This document shows positions 53,594 through 62,537 of a DNA stretch of 64,000 nt, piece after piece. The stretch's first letter is position 1; each line of letters opens with the position of its first letter. The position numbers and the translations under genes were made by a program. The notes below the pieces were generated by a model. It ran no database searches. It saw nothing but the letters and a program-made list of their open reading frames with translations, and was not told where the DNA came from. Source of the DNA: G965197555 sp965197555 (GTDB lineage: Bacteria; Chloroflexota; Dehalococcoidia; Lucifugimonadales; UBA3495); assembly GCA_965197555.1 (NCBI GenBank), contig OZ240213.1:806001-870000 (forward strand), read 5' to 3'.

Positions 53594-53626
53594 ATTATAA
53601 CCCCCCGCTGGATAGCACGTTGTCAA
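53594..53626 (-). promoter_or_regulatory. Candidate dnaE promoter
   Basis: A perfect TATAAT (minus strand, 53599-53594) and a perfect TTGACA (53626-53621), but with a 21-base spacer, longer than the usual 17. The -10 box lies 27 bases before the dnaE start, giving a short leader. The spacing makes the call tentative. Confidence 0.5.
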
Positions 53627-53867
53627 GGGGAAAACCACAAGATGTGGTAATTAGGGTGACGTTAAGTACTCAATAGAGAATCAGACCTTATGACCCAAGG
53701 CACCGGTGCTAGCCTCCGGTCATGGATCAAAGGCGAAGGTGCGTGCTTGGGTAATGACGTCAATCAATGACGTGGCGTATAGGTAGAGGCCTATCCGTTC
53801 AAGCGCGGCAGGAGTGGAGCCGGTGGGGAAAGGGCGTGGGCGGGGACTGTTTTAGGTGGACCCGAAG
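53627..53867. other. Intergenic region, nothing recognised
   Basis: 241 bases with no gene, RNA or repeat recognised. Confidence 0.4.
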
Positions 53868-54110
53868 TTACTCCTCGTCTACCTCATCCTCTGCTGCGGC
53901 TACCGGGCGTTTGGAGCCCGACCGGTTGGAAAGTCTGGGATCGCCCCAGGTGGCGGCCTCTACGTAGTTCTTGAACTCTCGCTCCTCCCCGCACGTCAGG
54001 CACATACCTTGGCTAACAGGGCCAGTGGCCGGCTGGATCACCCAGTGGTGGCAGCACGTAATTTGCTCCTCGAGTTCAGAGAGGGGAGGTATGGAAGCAG
54101 GTTGAGTCAT
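53868..54110 (-). CDS. Small CHH-W / C-x2-C zinc-binding protein
   Basis: 80 residues from the ATG at 54110, with AAGGAGG about 11 bases upstream. The core is TCCHHWVIQPATGPVSQGMCLTCGEEREFKN: Cys-x-His-His-Trp followed by Cys-x2-Cys, a likely zinc site. I recall similar small proteins in Chloroflexota genomes, usually with a Lys/Arg-rich tail as here (SNRSGSKRPVAAAEDEVDEE). Function unknown. Confidence 0.8.
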   Translation of the reverse strand: MTQPASIPPLSELEEQITCCHHWVIQPATGPVSQGMCLTCGEEREFKNYVEAATWGDPRLSNRSGSKRPVAAAEDEVDEE

Positions 54111-54510
54111 ATACTATCTGTCCTCCTTTTTGTAGACCATCATGCTATCAGATACTATCGACTTTCGTCAACATACTGGAAAATGTAGTGTTGAATATTG
54201 CTATACCGACAATCTCTTGTTGGCACCGTTTCATCATCTGTGACGCATTCTGTCACCAATATGATGGGGGTATTGCATTGAATATTCAGCCGTGGCTCAA
54301 GTCTGGCGAGGGAATTCGGTGCACATTCACATGATACATATGAGACATGCTTAATATACATAAGTACAAAGGCCTCTTTTGGTCAAATACGGGAAGCCTT
54401 TCCAATGTCGGCAGCCAGACGACCGGCAGCAACTAGACGCGTAGACTCCTCGCGGGCATCCGGAAGGCAGCAAGCGTGACCACACTGAAGTCAGCGCAGC
54501 GGAATCGGGA
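54111..54510. other. Intergenic region, nothing recognised
   Basis: 400 bases, AT-rich near 54110-54350. Probably carries the promoter of the small zinc protein gene. No gene or RNA recognised. Confidence 0.4.
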
Positions 54511-55581
54511 CTAACCGAGGGTGGTGATTTTCTCCGTAGAAATCCTGGTGACCCCCCAGCCGGCCAGCCAAGCTGAGTGGCGGCCGTCGCCACCGGCTAC
54601 AAGGACTACGATATCGTCTGCAGACAGTGTAATGGGGACCAGAGCGTGGGGGTTAGTCTCATCGATCCAGGCTGGCCAGTTGCGGTTGCCGTAGTGCGCT
54701 ACATCCTTTAGCTCACTGAGGGACATTCGCGCGTTCTGATGTATGTACTCTCTTATATCGGCCTTGGAAAGCCCGGATTCGGCGATCTCTGCGGCGTGCT
54801 CCGGGCACAACACCAACACAATTTGAGCGCCAGTGCCTATTTGATAGTAGTTGGATATCCCACCGGCTATCATGGTGGCAACAATGGTGCGCATGATCTG
54901 GATGCCGGTGGGGACCGTCGTTTCCATGACGTTGTAAACACCCCGGACTCCAGCGACGGTCACGATGCTGTCGTTGGGATCGAATCCCAGCTCCACGTGC
55001 CTGGGCGCCCACGGACTCCGAGCTTCGTTTTCGGCGAAACAAAAGCTGTACCGGCCAGGTGTTGAGAGGGTCCCCTTGTCCATCTCGCCAGGGATCAAGC
55101 CCCCCAGGTTACGAATGACCAGCCTCAGGGCACGCCCGATGGAAGCGTTGGCCCGGTACCCTGGGCCAAAACAGCCGCTATCTCCGTTAATACCCAGTGC
55201 TTGGGCCAGCGGGCCGTTTACCATCACCACCGGGGCGGCCCCTCCGGTGGTAGCCGACACTCCGGCTACGTTGAAATCCTCCTGCAACACCGCCTTGACC
55301 GCTGCCACCACGACAGGAAAATACTCGGGGCGGCAGCCTGCCATTACTGAGTTGATAGCCACCTTCTCCAAAGTAACCTGGGCGTTGCGAGGCTGGATGA
55401 TCCCTAGAGAGGCAGAGGGGTCGCCACCGTAGGTCATAAGCATGCTGCGGACCGAGTCTTCAGTAGCTGGCACCACCGGCAATCCGTCGGTCCAGCCTTG
55501 TTCCCAGCAAAAATCCTGGATTGCTTCGAAGGAGTCGGACACCCTGACGCGGCGAGACTGTAAATCCAACGGTGTGCCCAT
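54511..55581 (-). CDS. Conserved protein encoded after the UGSC selenoprotein, unknown function
   Basis: 356 residues from the ATG at 55581. The N-terminus VRVSDSFEAIQDFCWEQGWTDGLPVVPATEDS, then GVSATTGGAAPVVMVNGPLA, GCFGPGYRANASIGRALRL and FCFAENEARSPWAPRHVELGF stand out. No membrane segment or recognised fold. It begins 48 bases after the selenoprotein stop on the same strand, so it is probably the second subunit or enzyme of the same process. Confidence 0.88.
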   Translation of the reverse strand: MGTPLDLQSRRVRVSDSFEAIQDFCWEQGWTDGLPVVPATEDSVRSMLMTYGGDPSASLGIIQPRNAQVTLEKVAINSVMAGCRPEYFPVVVAAVKAVLQEDFNVAGVSATTGGAAPVVMVNGPLAQALGINGDSGCFGPGYRANASIGRALRLVIRNLGGLIPGEMDKGTLSTPGRYSFCFAENEARSPWAPRHVELGFDPNDSIVTVAGVRGVYNVMETTVPTGIQIMRTIVATMIAGGISNYYQIGTGAQIVLVLCPEHAAEIAESGLSKADIREYIHQNARMSLSELKDVAHYGNRNWPAWIDETNPHALVPITLSADDIVVLVAGGDGRHSAWLAGWGVTRISTEKITTLG

Positions 55582-55629
55582 GGTAGTGAGGAGTGGTGTG
55601 TCCTGTTGGAGTGAGATTCCGGCGAGTGG

Positions 55630-56172
55630 TCAGTCTCCCGTCAAGTGGGCCACGATCTCAGGCGCGAACTCGTGGGCCATATGACGAACTTCCTCCGCGC
55701 TCCGGCTCGCCAGAGGACTTGGCAAAACGACCAGACGGACGCCGGGCATTCCCAAGGCCGTGGCCCGGACTTGGGCGGCTCTGGTGAAGGAGCTGGTGAT
55801 TACACTCACCGAGGGTACGCCCTGTGATTCTGTGACCACTGTGTCGTGGAGACCCCACGCAGTGCAGGACCCTCAATCAGCAACCCCATGAATTATGACG
55901 TCGCATTCTGAGGATAGGGAGTTGAGGGTTTCGTCCGCGCACGGGGAGCTGAAGGTGAATTTGGTGGCGTAGATTACTTTTTCTGCGCCGTAGTCTTTGA
56001 CTAGCACTTCCTGAAGCTCTTGCAAGAAGGAATCCGCGTGATACTTCCGGTTTTCCAGAACACCAACGATCTTTCCGTTTAAGTCCGGAAGTTTGGCGCT
56101 CAAGCCTACCTCTTCCGGCACGTCCTCCGCTGTTGGGTCAAGAATCTGAAGCGTCCGCGTATCATCCGCCAT
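55630..56172 (-). CDS. UGSC-family selenoprotein (Sec encoded by in-frame TGA)
   Basis: 180 residues from the ATG at 56172 (GGAGG 8 bases upstream) if the TGA at 55875-55873 is read as selenocysteine. Codon 100 is TGA and is followed by Gly-Ser-Cys, giving VAD-U-GSC-TAW, the UGSC motif of a known family of metagenome selenoproteins. The frame continues through TESQGVPSVSVITSSFTRAAQVRA to a true TGA at 55630. The part before is typical (LNGKIVGVLENRKYHADSFLQEL). A hairpin of SECIS type lies just downstream of the codon. A naive call would end it at 55873. Reaction unknown; the Sec and Cys103 probably form a redox pair. Confidence 0.9.
55838..55863 (-). promoter_or_regulatory. Candidate bacterial SECIS hairpin
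   Basis: In the mRNA, ACUG-CGUGG pairs with CCACG-(ACA)-CAGU around a GGUCU loop. Nine base pairs with one 3-base bulge, the apical loop begins 18 bases after the UGA, and its first bases are G. These features match the bacterial SECIS rules for SelB binding. Confidence 0.75.
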
Positions 56173-56240
56173 TGCGACTACCTCCGTTCGGGAAACGCCC
56201 TGATGCTCTTTTGATGAGTCATTACCGCAGAACTACGTGG

Positions 56241-57377
56241 TTAGATACCTAACTGGAAATATTTTCCTTCGGTCTTGATCGAAGGAGCGATGACCATCTC
56301 TGCTTTGTGAAGGTCGCGGATCGTATACGCGCCGCACATCCCCATGGTAACCCGCAAGGCACCAACGAAGTTTTGAGTGCCATCGGTGACTGCGGCCGGC
56401 CCGTAGAGAATCTGCTTCAAAGCGCCTTTGGTTCCCACTTTTATACGTGTGCCCCGAGGCAACTCCGGGTGAGGATTGGCCATGCCCCAGTTATAACCGC
56501 CGCCTGGTGCTTCCTCAGCCTGAGCAAACGGCGTACCCAACATAACCCCATCGGCGCCGCTAACAATGGCTTTGGCGATGTCCCCGCCAGTCCGCAGCCC
56601 GCCGTCGGTGATGACTGCGACGTACCGGCCGGTGTGCCGAAAGTAGTCCTCCCGGGCGGCAGCGCATTCCAAGGTAGCGGTAACCTGAGGTACCCCTACC
56701 CCTACCACTTCCCTGGTGGTGCAAGCGGCGCCCGGCCCCACTCCGACCAGAACACCGTCTATTCCTGTCTCCATCAGCTCTCGCGCCACTTCGTAGGTTA
56801 CACAGTTTCCTACTACCAACGGCACCTTAATGACTTTGATCAGGTCGGAAAATACCAGCCCTTGATAGCTCCTCGACATATGCCGGGCGGTGGTAACAGT
56901 GGACTGCACCACGACCATGTCTGCTCCCGCTTCCACCGCCAGCGGTGACATCCTCTTGGTGCTCTGAGGCGTAAAAGATACTGCGCAAATGGACCCTGAC
57001 CTGCGAATCTCTTGTACTCGCTCTCCGATCAGGTTGTCCTGGACCGGCTCCGAGTACACCTGCTGCAGATAGTGGGTGATATCCTCCTGCGGCATGGAGA
57101 GGATCTCTTCCAGGACGGAATAGGGGTCCTCGTATCGGGTATAGATCCCTTCCGCATTTAAAACACCTAGACCTCCCATCTGATGCATCAGGGTGGCAAA
57201 CTTGGGGGAGACAGCGCCATCCATAGCCGATGCAAGAACAGGAATCTCAAAGCCTAGGTCGCCAATGGTCATTTTAGTAGACGTGAGGTCGGGATTAATC
57301 GTAACCTGGCCGGGCACAATCGCCACTTCATCAAACCCGTAAGCCCTTTTCAACTCTTTAAAAAGGCGTTTCCCCAT
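56241..57377 (-). CDS. GuaB3-family IMP dehydrogenase-related protein
   Basis: 378 residues. A TIM barrel of the IMPDH/GMPR superfamily without CBS domains: VPGQVTINPDLTST at the N-terminus, VVQSTVTTARHMS, the catalytic-Cys loop GVGPGAACTTREVVGVG, VITDGGLRTGGDIAKA, and GALRVTMGMCGAYTIRDLHKAEM. The short length and the lack of CBS place it in the GuaB3 branch, whose role in IMP oxidation or other purine steps is not settled. Confidence 0.9.
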   Translation of the reverse strand: MGKRLFKELKRAYGFDEVAIVPGQVTINPDLTSTKMTIGDLGFEIPVLASAMDGAVSPKFATLMHQMGGLGVLNAEGIYTRYEDPYSVLEEILSMPQEDITHYLQQVYSEPVQDNLIGERVQEIRRSGSICAVSFTPQSTKRMSPLAVEAGADMVVVQSTVTTARHMSRSYQGLVFSDLIKVIKVPLVVGNCVTYEVARELMETGIDGVLVGVGPGAACTTREVVGVGVPQVTATLECAAAREDYFRHTGRYVAVITDGGLRTGGDIAKAIVSGADGVMLGTPFAQAEEAPGGGYNWGMANPHPELPRGTRIKVGTKGALKQILYGPAAVTDGTQNFVGALRVTMGMCGAYTIRDLHKAEMVIAPSIKTEGKYFQLGI

Positions 57378-57553
57378 CCCTTTGTACCTCGATCCTTTTA
57401 AGCCAGCAGGCTCGCGTAGTAAGTGTCAGTTTACAAGAGCCATTGGATGCTGGCAAGAATTTGCGAGGGGAGATATATTCCCTTCCCAAAGCTGCCCGGC
57501 CTGCTGTCCGATAAGTGAAACAAATCTGTTACATCGGCCCATATGGGAAAGCC

Positions 57554-57582
57554 TTGCAAGGTTGTGAAAAATGGTGCATACT
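57554..57582 (+). promoter_or_regulatory. Candidate 5S rRNA promoter
   Basis: TTGCAA (57554-57559), a 17-base spacer, and CATACT (57577-57582), each matching 4 of 6 consensus bases. The transcript would start about 57589, eight bases before the 5S gene. Confidence 0.5.
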
Positions 57583-57596
57583 TGGGCACGTTCGAT

Positions 57597-57714
57597 TCCT
57601 GGTGGTTCGAGCGAGGCGGACCCACCCGTTCCCATCTCGAACACGGAAGTGAAACGTCTCAGCGCCGACGATACTGCCCTGGTAACGGGGTGGGAAAATA
57701 GGTCACCGCCGGGA
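57597..57714 (+). rRNA. rrf: 5S ribosomal RNA
   Basis: 118 bases. The 5' end TCCTGGTGG pairs with 3' CACCGCCGGGA over 9 bp. The internal signature CCCACCCGTTCCCATCTCGAACACGGAAGTGAAACG (read in pieces) and GGGGTGGGAAAATAGGTC are typical. No 23S or 16S gene is adjacent; the upstream neighbour is guaB3 on the other strand. Confidence 0.93.
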
Positions 57715-58082
57715 TATAGAGAACACCTTTCAGGAACTCACTCCCAGGAAGCACAATCTCCGGCGTTGAGTCCCCGTCGATCCAACTTTCAGGACACGGA
57801 TAGATAGCAGACCATGGCCAACGTTAGGCTCTAGCGAGTTAAAGCGGTGGTTATTTGCTACATGCCGGAGCCTCTGTACCTTTACACAAAATAGAGTGCC
57901 CCCTATAATTGGACTTGAGTAGCTAGATTTAGGTGCGGTTTAGCCCGACCCTCCAGTGGTCCGATAAGTAACGGGGACGAACACACGAGTTGGGCTGGCT
58001 AGCCGCTCAGTCTGCGCGATCCTTTTGACAATATCCTGGGTTCATCCAAGGGGTCTCACTTTCACCCACCAGGAGCGGAATT
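57715..58082. other. Intergenic region before clpC
   Basis: 368 bases between 5S rRNA and clpC. It probably holds the clpC promoter; no CtsR box or clear -35/-10 pair recognised. A TTGACA at 58025 has no partner. Confidence 0.45.
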
Positions 58083-60545
58083 ATGGGAAGCAGATTTGAA
58101 AAGTTCTCAGAACGGGCACGGAGGGTTCTGTCCCTAGCCCAGGAAGAGGCACAACGCTTCAACCATAACTATATCGGGACCGAGCATATTCTCCTAGGTT
58201 TGGTGCGCGAGACAGAAGGTGTAGCCGCAAGGGTATTGTCTAGCCTGTCGGTGGACCTTAGCAAAGTAAGGTCGGCCGTGGAGTTTATCATCGGGCGAGG
58301 GGAGAAGCCTACTCAGGGGGAGATAGGACTAACCCCAAGAGCGAAGAAAGTGGTGGAGTTGGCGGTGGATGAAGCCCGCCGCATGAACCACACCTATATC
58401 GGCACTGAGCATCTTTTGATTGGACTCCTCAGAGAAGGGGAAGGCGTTGCAGCCGGGGTCTTGGAGAGCCTGGGGGTGACCTTGGACAAGGTCAGGGCTG
58501 AGACTCACCGCATCTTGAGCCACAGTTCCGGAACTGGAGCACAAGGCGCCCGGACCAGTACCCGAACCCCTACTCTCGACCAGTTGGGAGTTGATCTGAC
58601 CGTTGCGGCCCGGGCTGATAAGCTAGACCCAGTGGTTGGCCGCGAGTCAGAAATCCAGCGCGTGGTGCAAATTCTCAGCCGTAGGACCAAGAACAACCCG
58701 GTGCTGGTTGGGGAACCAGGGGTTGGAAAGACAGCCATCGTCGAGGCGCTGGCCCAGCGTATTGGTAAGGGTGAGGTCCCGGACACCCTACAAGGCAAAC
58801 GTCTGGTGACCCTGGACATGGGAGCTCTCGTTGCTGGCACCAAGTACCGCGGCGAGTTTGAAGAACGTTTAAAGAAAGTCATTGAAGAGATCAAGGGTTC
58901 AGGTAACTGTGTATTATTCATAGACGAAATTCATACTATCGTCGGCGCGGGCGCTGCCGAAGGCGCTGTGGATGCCTCAAATATCTTGAAGCCGTCCCTG
59001 GCCCGGGGTGAGCTTCAGTGCATCGGCGCTACAACCATGGACGACTATCGCAAATACGTGGAGAGAGACCCGGCGTTGGAACGCCGGTTGCAGCCGGTTA
59101 AGGTGGATGAACCGACAAATGACGAGACCGTAGAGATTTTGCGGGGTGTCAAGAACAGGTACGAAGAACACCACCAGGTGGATATCACCGACGAGGCGTT
59201 GAAGACGGCCGCGACGTTGGCCTCAAGATTCATCCCCGACCGGTTCCTCCCCGACAAAGCTATAGATCTGATCGACGAAGCAGGTTCCAGGGTCAGACTC
59301 CGCGGTAGCGTGACTCCTTCCTCGGTGAAGGACGCCATGAATGTCTTGGAACAGGTACGTAAAGAAAAGGACGAAGCCATCGCCTCACAGCAGTACGAGG
59401 CAGCGGCTGAACTGCGGGACCAAGAGTTGCAGCACAATCAAGACTTGGACAACTTGGAGAAAGAGTGGCAAGAAGGCCGGGAAAAAGAGCGGCAGGTGGT
59501 GACCGAAGAGGATATTGCTGAAATAGTGAGCATGTGGACCGGAATCCCGGTCACCCGTCTGGCCCAGGAAGAAACGGAGCGCTTGCTCCGGATGGAGGAA
59601 GAGCTCCACAAGAGGATCATTGGTCAGGATGAGGCCATCGTCAATATCTCCAAGTCAGTCCGCCGGGCCCGGTCCGGTCTCAAAGACCCACGTCGTCCCA
59701 TCGGAGTGTTTATGTTCCTGGGGCCGACCGGAGTAGGTAAGACGGAGTTGGTGCGGGCCCTGGCCGAGTTCATGTTCGGTAATGAAGATAATATGATCCG
59801 TCTGGACATGTCGGAGTTCCAAGAGCGGCACACGGTGGCGCGGCTCATCGGTGCTCCTCCGGGCTACGTTGGATACGATGAGGGCGGTCAGCTAACTGAA
59901 GGTGTGAGGCGCAAGAACTACTGCGCAGTCCTGCTGGACGAAATCGAGAAGGCGCACCCCGAGGTCTTCAATATCCTGCTGCAAATATTCGACGCCGGTC
60001 AATTGACCGATGCCAGGGGGCGCAGGGTAGATTTCAGGAACTCAATCCTGGTTATGACCAGCAACCTCGGCTCCGATCTGATCAAGCGAGAAACTACCCT
60101 GGGGTTCAGTATCAAGACTGACGAGGCCCAGAGCGCCGAAAGCTCTTACCAGCGGATGAAAGACAAGGTGATGGAGGAGGTTAGGCGATTCTTCCGCCCT
60201 GAATTCCTCAACCGCATCGACGCGACTGTCGTGTTCCATCAGCTATCAGAGTCCGAGATCCTGGCAATCGTTGATCTCATGATGGCCCAAGTGAGGAGCG
60301 AGCTAGAGGATAAGCAGGTCGAGTTGGAGTTGACGGACGCAGCCAGGGATTATCTTGGTGAGAAGGGCTTCGATCCAGTGCTCGGCGCGCGGCCTCTGCG
60401 CAGGCTTATCCAGAATGAGGTCGAGGATACCCTCTCGGATGAGATTCTGAGCGGCAGGTTGACGAGCGGTGACGTTGCAGTGATAGACGTGGAGGACGGG
60501 AAGGTAGTTGTTCGCTCCAAAGTACCGGCTGTTCCTTCCGCATAA
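58083..60545 (+). CDS. clpC: ATP-dependent Clp protease ATP-binding subunit ClpC
   Basis: 820 residues. Two Clp-N repeats (NYIGTEHILLGLVRE; NHTYIGTEHLLIGLLREGE), AAA-1 with Walker A VGEPGVGKTAIVE and Walker B CVLFIDEIH, a UVR/middle coiled coil (residues about 430-470, ASQQYEAAAELRDQELQ), AAA-2 with GPTGVGKTELVRALAE and AVLLDEIEKAHPEV, and the ClpB-D2-small lid. Full-length ClpC. It unfolds substrates for ClpP and also acts as a chaperone. Clean GGAGCGG ribosome site. Confidence 0.97.
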   Translation: MGSRFEKFSERARRVLSLAQEEAQRFNHNYIGTEHILLGLVRETEGVAARVLSSLSVDLSKVRSAVEFIIGRGEKPTQGEIGLTPRAKKVVELAVDEARRMNHTYIGTEHLLIGLLREGEGVAAGVLESLGVTLDKVRAETHRILSHSSGTGAQGARTSTRTPTLDQLGVDLTVAARADKLDPVVGRESEIQRVVQILSRRTKNNPVLVGEPGVGKTAIVEALAQRIGKGEVPDTLQGKRLVTLDMGALVAGTKYRGEFEERLKKVIEEIKGSGNCVLFIDEIHTIVGAGAAEGAVDASNILKPSLARGELQCIGATTMDDYRKYVERDPALERRLQPVKVDEPTNDETVEILRGVKNRYEEHHQVDITDEALKTAATLASRFIPDRFLPDKAIDLIDEAGSRVRLRGSVTPSSVKDAMNVLEQVRKEKDEAIASQQYEAAAELRDQELQHNQDLDNLEKEWQEGREKERQVVTEEDIAEIVSMWTGIPVTRLAQEETERLLRMEEELHKRIIGQDEAIVNISKSVRRARSGLKDPRRPIGVFMFLGPTGVGKTELVRALAEFMFGNEDNMIRLDMSEFQERHTVARLIGAPPGYVGYDEGGQLTEGVRRKNYCAVLLDEIEKAHPEVFNILLQIFDAGQLTDARGRRVDFRNSILVMTSNLGSDLIKRETTLGFSIKTDEAQSAESSYQRMKDKVMEEVRRFFRPEFLNRIDATVVFHQLSESEILAIVDLMMAQVRSELEDKQVELELTDAARDYLGEKGFDPVLGARPLRRLIQNEVEDTLSDEILSGRLTSGDVAVIDVEDGKVVVRSKVPAVPSA

Positions 60546-60578
60546 TTTCTCTACACAAGTCCCCCGCAGCGATTACTG

Positions 60579-60610
60579 ACAACAGACCCCACGTGAGTGG
60601 GGTCTGTTGT
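60579..60610 (+). terminator. Terminator after clpC
   Basis: 14-bp perfect stem ACAACAGACCCCAC / GTGGGGTCTGTTGT with a GTGA loop, followed by a T/A-rich tail. Ends the clpC transcript before radA. Confidence 0.85.
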
Positions 60611-60647
60611 TATATAATTGGCCAAATTTCGGGGGTTGAGTGGGATT

Positions 60648-62078
60648 ATGCGGGGTTCTCAGAGGCAACGTGGCCTTTTTGTTTGTAAAGAATGTGGGTA
60701 CGAAAGCCCGAGGTGGCTCGGCTTCTGCCCATCACCGTCGTGCGGGTCAAGCACTCCCCTAGTTGAAACCATGCTCGCCGGGCCTGTCCCACTGAGGAGA
60801 GCTTGGACTGCGGACCAAAGGGAGCAAGCGGTAGAGCTGTCTGCCATGGAACCCGAGAGCCGAGCGCGCATATCACTGGCCTCGGCGGAGTTGAACAGGG
60901 TGCTGGGCGGCGGATTGGTGGCCGGTTCAGTGGTGTTACTTGCTGGAGAGCCAGGGGTGGGCAAATCCACTCTATTGCTGCAAGTCGCCCAGTCCGTAGC
61001 TGCTCTGGACCAACCGGTTGTGTATGTTAGCGGGGAGGAATCGCCCCATCAAATCAAGATCCGGGCCGATAGGATTGGCATGGCCGGTAAGGGTATATTG
61101 GTTTGGTCAGAGACCGATGTGGACCGCATCGTTGATCTGTTGATGGAGCATCGACCTGGCCTCGTCATTATCGACTCGATTCAAACTCTTTATTGCCAAG
61201 AGGCACCGTCCAGTCCCGGCACCGTTGCCCAGGTAAGGGAGGCCGGTCTGCGACTAATGCGATGGGCCAAAACCAACCATGTGCCGGTCATCGTCGCAGG
61301 GCATGTGACCAAAGAGGGGTCGGTAGCCGGGCCCAGAGTGCTGGAACACATGGTCGATGTGGTAGCTTACCTGGAATCGCAAGACGCGACTGCCTACCGG
61401 TTGCTGCGAAATACTAAGAACCGCTTCGGCTCCACCACCGAGGTCGGCGTATTTGAGATGACGGAGCGGGGGATGGAGGAGGTGCCTGACCCCTCGAGGG
61501 CATTCTTGGGACAGCGGGATGAGCCGGCGGTGGGAACGGTGGTAGTACCTGTCGTAGAGGGTAGCCGTCCCTTGCTGTTGGAGGTGCAATCGCTGACCGC
61601 CTATTCCCAGGCTTCAGCACCGCGCCGGGTGACCAACGGCTTTGATTTCAACCGGCTCTTGATGTTGGCAGCGGTGGGGAGCCGCCGGGCCGGCCTGGAG
61701 TTGGGGGCTCAGGATATTATCGTTAACGTGGCGGGGGGATTCCGCATCACCGAGCCAGCGGCGGATCTGGCAGTGATGCTGGCTATGGGTTCCAGCTTGA
61801 GCAACCACCCTCTGCCCGCCACCCTGGTAGCGTTCGGAGAGGTCGGGTTGAGCGGAGAATTGCGGTCCGTACCCCAGGTGGAGAGAAGACTCGCAGAGGC
61901 TTCTCGCTTGGGCATGACCCGCAGTATCCTGCCTGAATCGGGGTTGCAAGGCGTAGAGGTTCCCCGGAACATGGAAGTGATACCAGCCAAGACAGTAAGG
62001 CAAGCCCTGCGGTCGGTCCTGGCCAGCAATAAATGGGTGGAAGATTTCGCGCTATCTTCCACGTTGGAAGAAAGCTAA
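60648..62078 (+). CDS. radA: DNA repair protein RadA
   Basis: 476 residues from the ATG at 60648 (TTG at 60618 lies too near the terminator). N-terminal zinc finger FVCKECG...GFCPSPSCGS, RecA-like core with Walker A GEPGVGKSTLLLQ, the RadA-specific KNRFG motif (NTKNRFGSTTEVGVF), and a C-terminal Lon-protease-like domain (FRITEPAADLAVMLAMGSS). Involved in recombination-branch processing. Confidence 0.96.
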   Translation: MRGSQRQRGLFVCKECGYESPRWLGFCPSPSCGSSTPLVETMLAGPVPLRRAWTADQREQAVELSAMEPESRARISLASAELNRVLGGGLVAGSVVLLAGEPGVGKSTLLLQVAQSVAALDQPVVYVSGEESPHQIKIRADRIGMAGKGILVWSETDVDRIVDLLMEHRPGLVIIDSIQTLYCQEAPSSPGTVAQVREAGLRLMRWAKTNHVPVIVAGHVTKEGSVAGPRVLEHMVDVVAYLESQDATAYRLLRNTKNRFGSTTEVGVFEMTERGMEEVPDPSRAFLGQRDEPAVGTVVVPVVEGSRPLLLEVQSLTAYSQASAPRRVTNGFDFNRLLMLAAVGSRRAGLELGAQDIIVNVAGGFRITEPAADLAVMLAMGSSLSNHPLPATLVAFGEVGLSGELRSVPQVERRLAEASRLGMTRSILPESGLQGVEVPRNMEVIPAKTVRQALRSVLASNKWVEDFALSSTLEES

Positions 62079-62533
62079 CGCAGGTGGGAATGGGCCTGAG
62101 CGGCCTCCTCTTTCGGAAACTCGTGGTCCTCGCAGGCGACCCACCGGGAGCCGTCCTCGAAGACCTCCTTCTTCCAGATGGGCACGATCTCTTTGACTCG
62201 GTCCACCGTTTTGTGACAGGCGAAGAAGGCCTCCTTGCGGTGGGGAGATGCCACGGCGACCACTAAGCTGATCTGCCCGATGGGGACGGCGCCGATTCGG
62301 TGGGATATGGCGACGTCGTTGACACCAAACTCGGCCTTGATCTCTTCCTGGATCTCAGCCAATTTCTTGAGGGCCATCTCCTCAAAGGCCTCGTATTCCA
62401 GGAGCAACACTTTCTTGCCTTCGAAATTGTCACGGGTGGTACCAAGAAAGGTCACCACAGCTCCGTTGCTATCTCTGCGCACTAGGCTGGTGATCTGGTC
62501 GGGGTCCAGGGGTTCTTGAGTGATTTCGATCAT
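62075..62533 (-). CDS. moaE: Molybdopterin synthase large subunit MoaE
   Basis: 152 residues. MoaE motifs: TFLGTTRDNFEGKKVLLLEYEAFEEMALKKL, ISHRIGAVPIG, ASPHRKEAFFACHKTVDRVKEIVPIWKKE. It adds sulfur from MoaD to precursor Z. The gene ends 4 bases inside the convergent radA gene and follows moaD by 4 bases. Confidence 0.96.
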   Translation of the reverse strand: MIEITQEPLDPDQITSLVRRDSNGAVVTFLGTTRDNFEGKKVLLLEYEAFEEMALKKLAEIQEEIKAEFGVNDVAISHRIGAVPIGQISLVVAVASPHRKEAFFACHKTVDRVKEIVPIWKKEVFEDGSRWVACEDHEFPKEEAAQAHSHLR

Positions 62534-62537
62534 CGTC

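Noticed and set aside
58025..58060. Sigma-70 promoter for clpC at TTGACA 58025
   Set aside because: No -10 box at a proper distance.
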